Source: Bacillota bacterium (GTDB taxonomy: Bacteria > Bacillota_A > Clostridia > Lachnospirales > Bianqueaceae). From it: a stretch of 9,961 nucleotides of DNA. The notes below the pieces were generated by a model, which was given only the letters and a program-made list of their open reading frames with translations, did no database searches and was not told the origin of the DNA. The DNA lies in assembly GCA_017420625.1 (NCBI GenBank), contig JAFOIR010000095.1, positions 1 through 9,961 of the forward strand. Direction: 5' to 3'. Shown one piece after another: positions 7,094 through 9,961 of this stretch. Within the stretch, counting starts at the first letter, position 1; every line of letters starts with the position of its first letter. The position numbers and the translations under genes are program-made.

Positions 7094-9703
7094 AGATATT
7101 TTTTCCTTATTTTCCTGGCTGTTCCAGTGACTGATCTTGTCCTGAATTTCTTCGATTACTTCATAGAGTTCATCTTTGAACTCTCTGGTTGAAACTCGTA
7201 CCGCTCCATGACCTAATACGATCAGCTGTTCTGCGCCGTCTGATGTGACGACACGCACATGTCTTTTCGCGCGAAGCTCAAATGTCGTTCTTTCAATATA
7301 GGTATCAGCGGTCTCTGCCTGCCTTGTATAAACGACATATAGTTCATCATATCGCAGGATATCTTCGACTGGACGAGGAACATTATAGGCATCAAAGACA
7401 ACGATTAGAATGCAGTTTCTGAAGGTCTGATAGGCACTCAATAATGCCAGCAGTTGGTTTCTGCCTGCTTCAAGCTGATCTTTTGCGATTTTTTTCAGTT
7501 CCTCCCAGGCAAAGATGACATTATAACCATCTACCAGAAGATATTCTGTCTCAGCTTCGGGAATCCTGATTTCTACTTTCTCATTTGGATCCGTCTTTTT
7601 TCTATAGGTGCTCTTCTCTGTTTCACGAAGGGCATCTTTTTTTGTTTTCCCGTAGGTCCGTTCAAAGATTTCCAACAGTTCTTTGTCGAGTGCAAGAGAA
7701 CTAACAGAGCCGGTTGTTTTCCTCACAGACGAGAGCTCTCTTTCTTCTTCCGGCACTTTCTTCTCCGTCAGTTTCGAATATGGCGTAGTGATATGCATCA
7801 TCGATGGAACGTCATACCAGGGAACAATAAAACCTGCTCCGTGGGAACAAAAGACACTGTCCGGTGAATTGGACAGATCGTCCTGTACACGGTAACCGAT
7901 CTGATTGATTACTTCCTGAGGGTTATGACAGATTTCATATCCCCGTGGGGTACAGATAAGACTGCCTTCTCCTTTTGTATATGCACTGACAGTCATAGGA
8001 TAATCCATCAGTGTACTGACCGGACCGTATCCCTGAATAGATGCCATGCCGCCATGAATCTGTACCGGTTCAAATTTTGCAAAGCGCTGTTCCAGATCCA
8101 TCATCGCCCGGCCAATGCTGGCTTCAGGAACAGTCAGTTCGAAATCATAATATGGTTCAAGCAGTATAGATTCCGCCTGCATCAGACCCTGTCTGACTGC
8201 CCGATACGTTGCCTGACGAAAATCACCGCCTTCTGTATGCTTAATATGTGCTCTGCCGCCAACAATACTGATTTTCATATCGGTAATAGGTGAACCAGTC
8301 AGCACGCCTTTAAACACTTTTTCGCTCAGATGCGTCAGGATGAGCCGCTGCCAGTTTTTGGCAAGCAGATCTTCACTCACTTTTGACTCAAAACTGAGTC
8401 CTGTCCCACGAGGGGCACTTTCCAGAAGAAGATGCACTTCAGCATAATGCCTGAGCGGCTCGAAATGACCTACCCCTTCAACACTTCCCTCAATTGTTTC
8501 TCTATATACAATACTGCCTGGTCCAAAACTCACATCTATATGAAACCGTTCCTTCATCAGCCGTTGTATAACTTCAAGCTGAATTTCTCCCATCAACTGA
8601 ATATGCAGCTCAGACAGTTCTTCATCCCAAACCACATGCAGCGACGGATCTTCCTGTTCCAGTTTCATTAAAGAAGACTGCAGGTGATGAATATCGACAT
8701 CTGAAATCACCTGATAAGTAATAAAACTGTCCAGCAACGGAGCATCACTGTCTTTTTCTTTTCCCAGTCCTTGTCCGGGGCTTGTCTGCCCAAGACCGGT
8801 AACAACACAGACCATTCCGGCTTCTGCCTGCTGAACATTTTCAAACTTATTTCCGGAATATAATCGAATCTGGTTGACTTTTTCCTGAACAGCCGGATCA
8901 TCCTTCATAGTATGAAGACTATCTCTTGCCAAAAGACTGCCGCCAGTGATTTTCAAATGAGTTAATCGTTCACCGGATGCATCATAACTGATTTTATAGA
9001 CCTTTGCACCAAAATCAGGCGAATAGTGAGGCATTTCGGTGAGCTGATCAATTGTCTGCATGAAATACTGTATTCCTTCAAGCTTTAAAGCTGACCCGAA
9101 AAAACAGGGAAAGAGCAGCCGTTTCTGAATAAGTTCTCTTTGAAGTTTTTCTGGTACAGTTCCCTTTGATAAATATATGTCCAGAGCTTTTTCGCTAAGA
9201 GTAGCGATCGCTTCGTCAGGCAATTCACCCTCACCAAAGGAAATGCATCCATCCGATAATTTACGATGTAGTTCATCCATCAAAATCTTATCGGATGCAT
9301 GACTAAGATCCATTTTATTGATAAATAGAAAAGTAGGGATATGATAACGTCTAAGTAATCTCCAAAGTGTGATCGTATGGCTTTGAACACCATCAGAGGC
9401 GCTGATAACGAGAATGGCATAATCCAGTACTTGTAAAGTACGTTCCATTTCGCTGGAAAAATCAACATGTCCTGGGGTATCCAAAAGAGTAACTTCCGTA
9501 GTGTCAGAGAGCATAAACCTGGCTTGTTTAGAAAAGATGGTAATGCCCCTTTCTCTTTCCTGTACGTCCATATCCAGAAAAGAGTCCTGATGATCTACAC
9601 GACCCAGCTTCCTGATCGATCCGCTTAAATAAAGAAGCGCTTCTGACAGAGTAGTTTTCCCTGCATCGACATGGGCGAGAATACCAACAACTAATTTCTT
9701 CAT
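6995..9703 (-). CDS. Tet(M)/EF-G-like translational GTPase fused to a C-terminal YacP/Rae1-type NYN nuclease domain
   Basis: A 902-residue two-part protein. The first ~640 residues are a translational GTPase of the ribosomal-protection/EF-G family: G1 AHVDAGKTTL (10-19), G2 RGITI (52-56), G3 DTPGH (75-79), G4 NKMD (129-132), G5 GSAL (203-206), then domains II-V, including ELSELHIQLMGEIQLEV in domain III and a domain-IV stretch GGRAHIKHTEGGDFR (482-496). A motif SPDSVFCSHGAGF (613-625) and a charged linker (about 642-719; LDKELLEIFERTYG) lead to a NYN/PIN-like domain (about 720-860) with VDGYNVIFAW (Asp725), FDAY (Asp771), ETADTYIE (Glu797, Asp800, Glu804) and TSDGAEQ (Asp822), the pattern of Bacillus YacP/Rae1, a ribosome-associated A-site mRNA endonuclease. 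Typical Tet(M) proteins end near 640 residues. AGGA sits 4 nt before the ATG. A resistance label is not supported; ribosome surveillance is my inference. Confidence 0.93.
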   Translation of the reverse strand: MKKLVVGILAHVDAGKTTLSEALLYLSGSIRKLGRVDHQDSFLDMDVQERERGITIFSKQARFMLSDTTEVTLLDTPGHVDFSSEMERTLQVLDYAILVISASDGVQSHTITLWRLLRRYHIPTFLFINKMDLSHASDKILMDELHRKLSDGCISFGEGELPDEAIATLSEKALDIYLSKGTVPEKLQRELIQKRLLFPCFFGSALKLEGIQYFMQTIDQLTEMPHYSPDFGAKVYKISYDASGERLTHLKITGGSLLARDSLHTMKDDPAVQEKVNQIRLYSGNKFENVQQAEAGMVCVVTGLGQTSPGQGLGKEKDSDAPLLDSFITYQVISDVDIHHLQSSLMKLEQEDPSLHVVWDEELSELHIQLMGEIQLEVIQRLMKERFHIDVSFGPGSIVYRETIEGSVEGVGHFEPLRHYAEVHLLLESAPRGTGLSFESKVSEDLLAKNWQRLILTHLSEKVFKGVLTGSPITDMKISIVGGRAHIKHTEGGDFRQATYRAVRQGLMQAESILLEPYYDFELTVPEASIGRAMMDLEQRFAKFEPVQIHGGMASIQGYGPVSTLMDYPMTVSAYTKGEGSLICTPRGYEICHNPQEVINQIGYRVQDDLSNSPDSVFCSHGAGFIVPWYDVPSMMHITTPYSKLTEKKVPEEERELSSVRKTTGSVSSLALDKELLEIFERTYGKTKKDALRETEKSTYRKKTDPNEKVEIRIPEAETEYLLVDGYNVIFAWEELKKIAKDQLEAGRNQLLALLSAYQTFRNCILIVVFDAYNVPRPVEDILRYDELYVVYTRQAETADTYIERTTFELRAKRHVRVVTSDGAEQLIVLGHGAVRVSTREFKDELYEVIEEIQDKISHWNSQENKEKISLDQFRHVKLLQNVDDHRKNIDHHEDQTAGKYH

Positions 9704-9754
9704 CCTATCCTAATCCAAACTTTATTGTATCTAACCAAATAAGCATCATGAATT

Positions 9755-9783
9755 ATTGTATCATTATTGAGCTTCAGTTTCAA
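9755..9783 (-). promoter_or_regulatory. Strong sigma-A-type promoter of the GTPase-nuclease fusion gene
   Basis: On the minus strand TTGAAA (9783-9778), a 17-nt spacer and TACAAT (9760-9755) are near consensus and predict a start near 9748, about 45 nt before the ATG. A second TACAAT (9729-9724) lies 31 nt further down but has only a poor -35 (TTCATG) at the right distance. The -35 box begins 5 nt after the T-run of the rRNA terminator. Confidence 0.8.
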
Positions 9784-9788
9784 TAAAC

Positions 9789-9813
9789 AAAAAAGCCATC
9801 CAAACGGATAGCT
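9789..9813 (-). terminator. Rho-independent terminator of the rRNA operon
   Basis: On the minus strand an 8-bp stem, AGCTATCC with GGATGGCT (one G-T pair), closes a GTTT loop and runs straight into six T residues. It begins 17 nt after the 5S 3' end, as expected for the end of an rRNA operon. Confidence 0.9.
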
Positions 9814-9830
9814 TCATTTTCATAATAAAA

Positions 9831-9947
9831 GCTGGCAGCCGCCTACTCTCCCAGGCAGTCCCCCACCAAGTACCATCGGCCGTCTCGGTCTTAACCGTCG
9901 TGTTCGAAATGGGAACGGGTGTTTCCCCGAGACGCATCACCACCAGC
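9831..9947 (-). rRNA. rrf: 5S ribosomal RNA, complete
   Basis: A 117-nt minus-strand 5S rRNA gene. The conserved loops are visible: ACACCCGTTCCCAT, the CGAACAC element, GCCGATGGTACTTGG and CTGGGAGAGTAGG. The ends were set by helix I, in which 5' GCTGGTGG pairs with the 3' end CTGCCAGC. The length matches the usual Gram-positive value. A terminator follows 17 nt downstream. The 14 nt before it up to the window edge are spacer, presumably leading to 23S rRNA outside the window. Confidence 0.96.
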
Positions 9948-9961
9948 AACTCCCCGAGTAG

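Noticed and set aside
7454..7867. 137-codon plus-strand open frame opposite the fusion gene linker
   Set aside because: Antisense to a clear coding region, with no recognisable motif and Cys/Phe-rich composition typical of a reverse-frame artefact.
6995..9703. Tetracycline resistance gene of Tet(M) type
   Set aside because: The tip loop differs from Tet(M), the protein is about 260 residues longer with a nuclease domain, and the gene sits in a housekeeping context beside rRNA with no mobile element.
9764..9949. 61-codon minus-strand open frame across 5S rRNA
   Set aside because: It runs through the 5S gene, the terminator and the promoter -35 box, so it is not a gene.

Overview
The window reads as a compact, mostly housekeeping stretch of a Firmicutes chromosome of moderate GC. 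The response regulator, YfhO-type and YacP-type proteins look most like Clostridia, perhaps Lachnospiraceae. That placement comes from remembered family resemblance, not from a search. Nearly all of the sequence is coding, and I see no insertion sequence, tRNA, CRISPR array or prophage gene.

Layout. Positions 1-2365 (minus strand) hold an operon of a ComEA-like DNA-binding membrane protein, an OmpR/PhoB-family response regulator and a sensor histidine kinase cut off by the window start. The comEA-like and regulator genes overlap by 29 nt. A 161-bp AT-rich divergent gap (2366-2526) carries a good promoter for the plus-strand pair: typA/bipA (2527-4362) and, 10 nt later, a 906-residue YfhO-family polytopic membrane protein (4373-7093). 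This second gene runs tail-to-tail into a minus-strand gene (6995-9703) with a 99-bp overlap of coding ends. The minus-strand gene encodes a Tet(M)/EF-G-like translational GTPase fused to a C-terminal NYN nuclease domain of the YacP/Rae1 type. Upstream of it, and on the same strand, are a strong promoter, a rho-independent terminator and a complete 5S rRNA gene (9831-9947), the end of an rRNA operon that continues outside the window.

Themes. The right part is ribosome-centred: 5S rRNA, a GTPase-nuclease fusion expected to act at the ribosomal A site, and TypA, a second ribosome-binding GTPase. The left part is envelope- and sensing-centred: an extracytoplasmic DNA-binding protein translationally linked to a two-component system, and a YfhO-type candidate glycosyltransferase of the cell envelope.

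The most interesting item is the GTPase-Rae1 fusion. In one chain it joins a Tet(M)-like ribosome-acting GTPase, whose drug-displacing loop is replaced, to an mRNA-cleaving nuclease domain that in Bacillus is a separate protein. I believe this architecture occurs in other Clostridia, but I know of no worked-out function for it.
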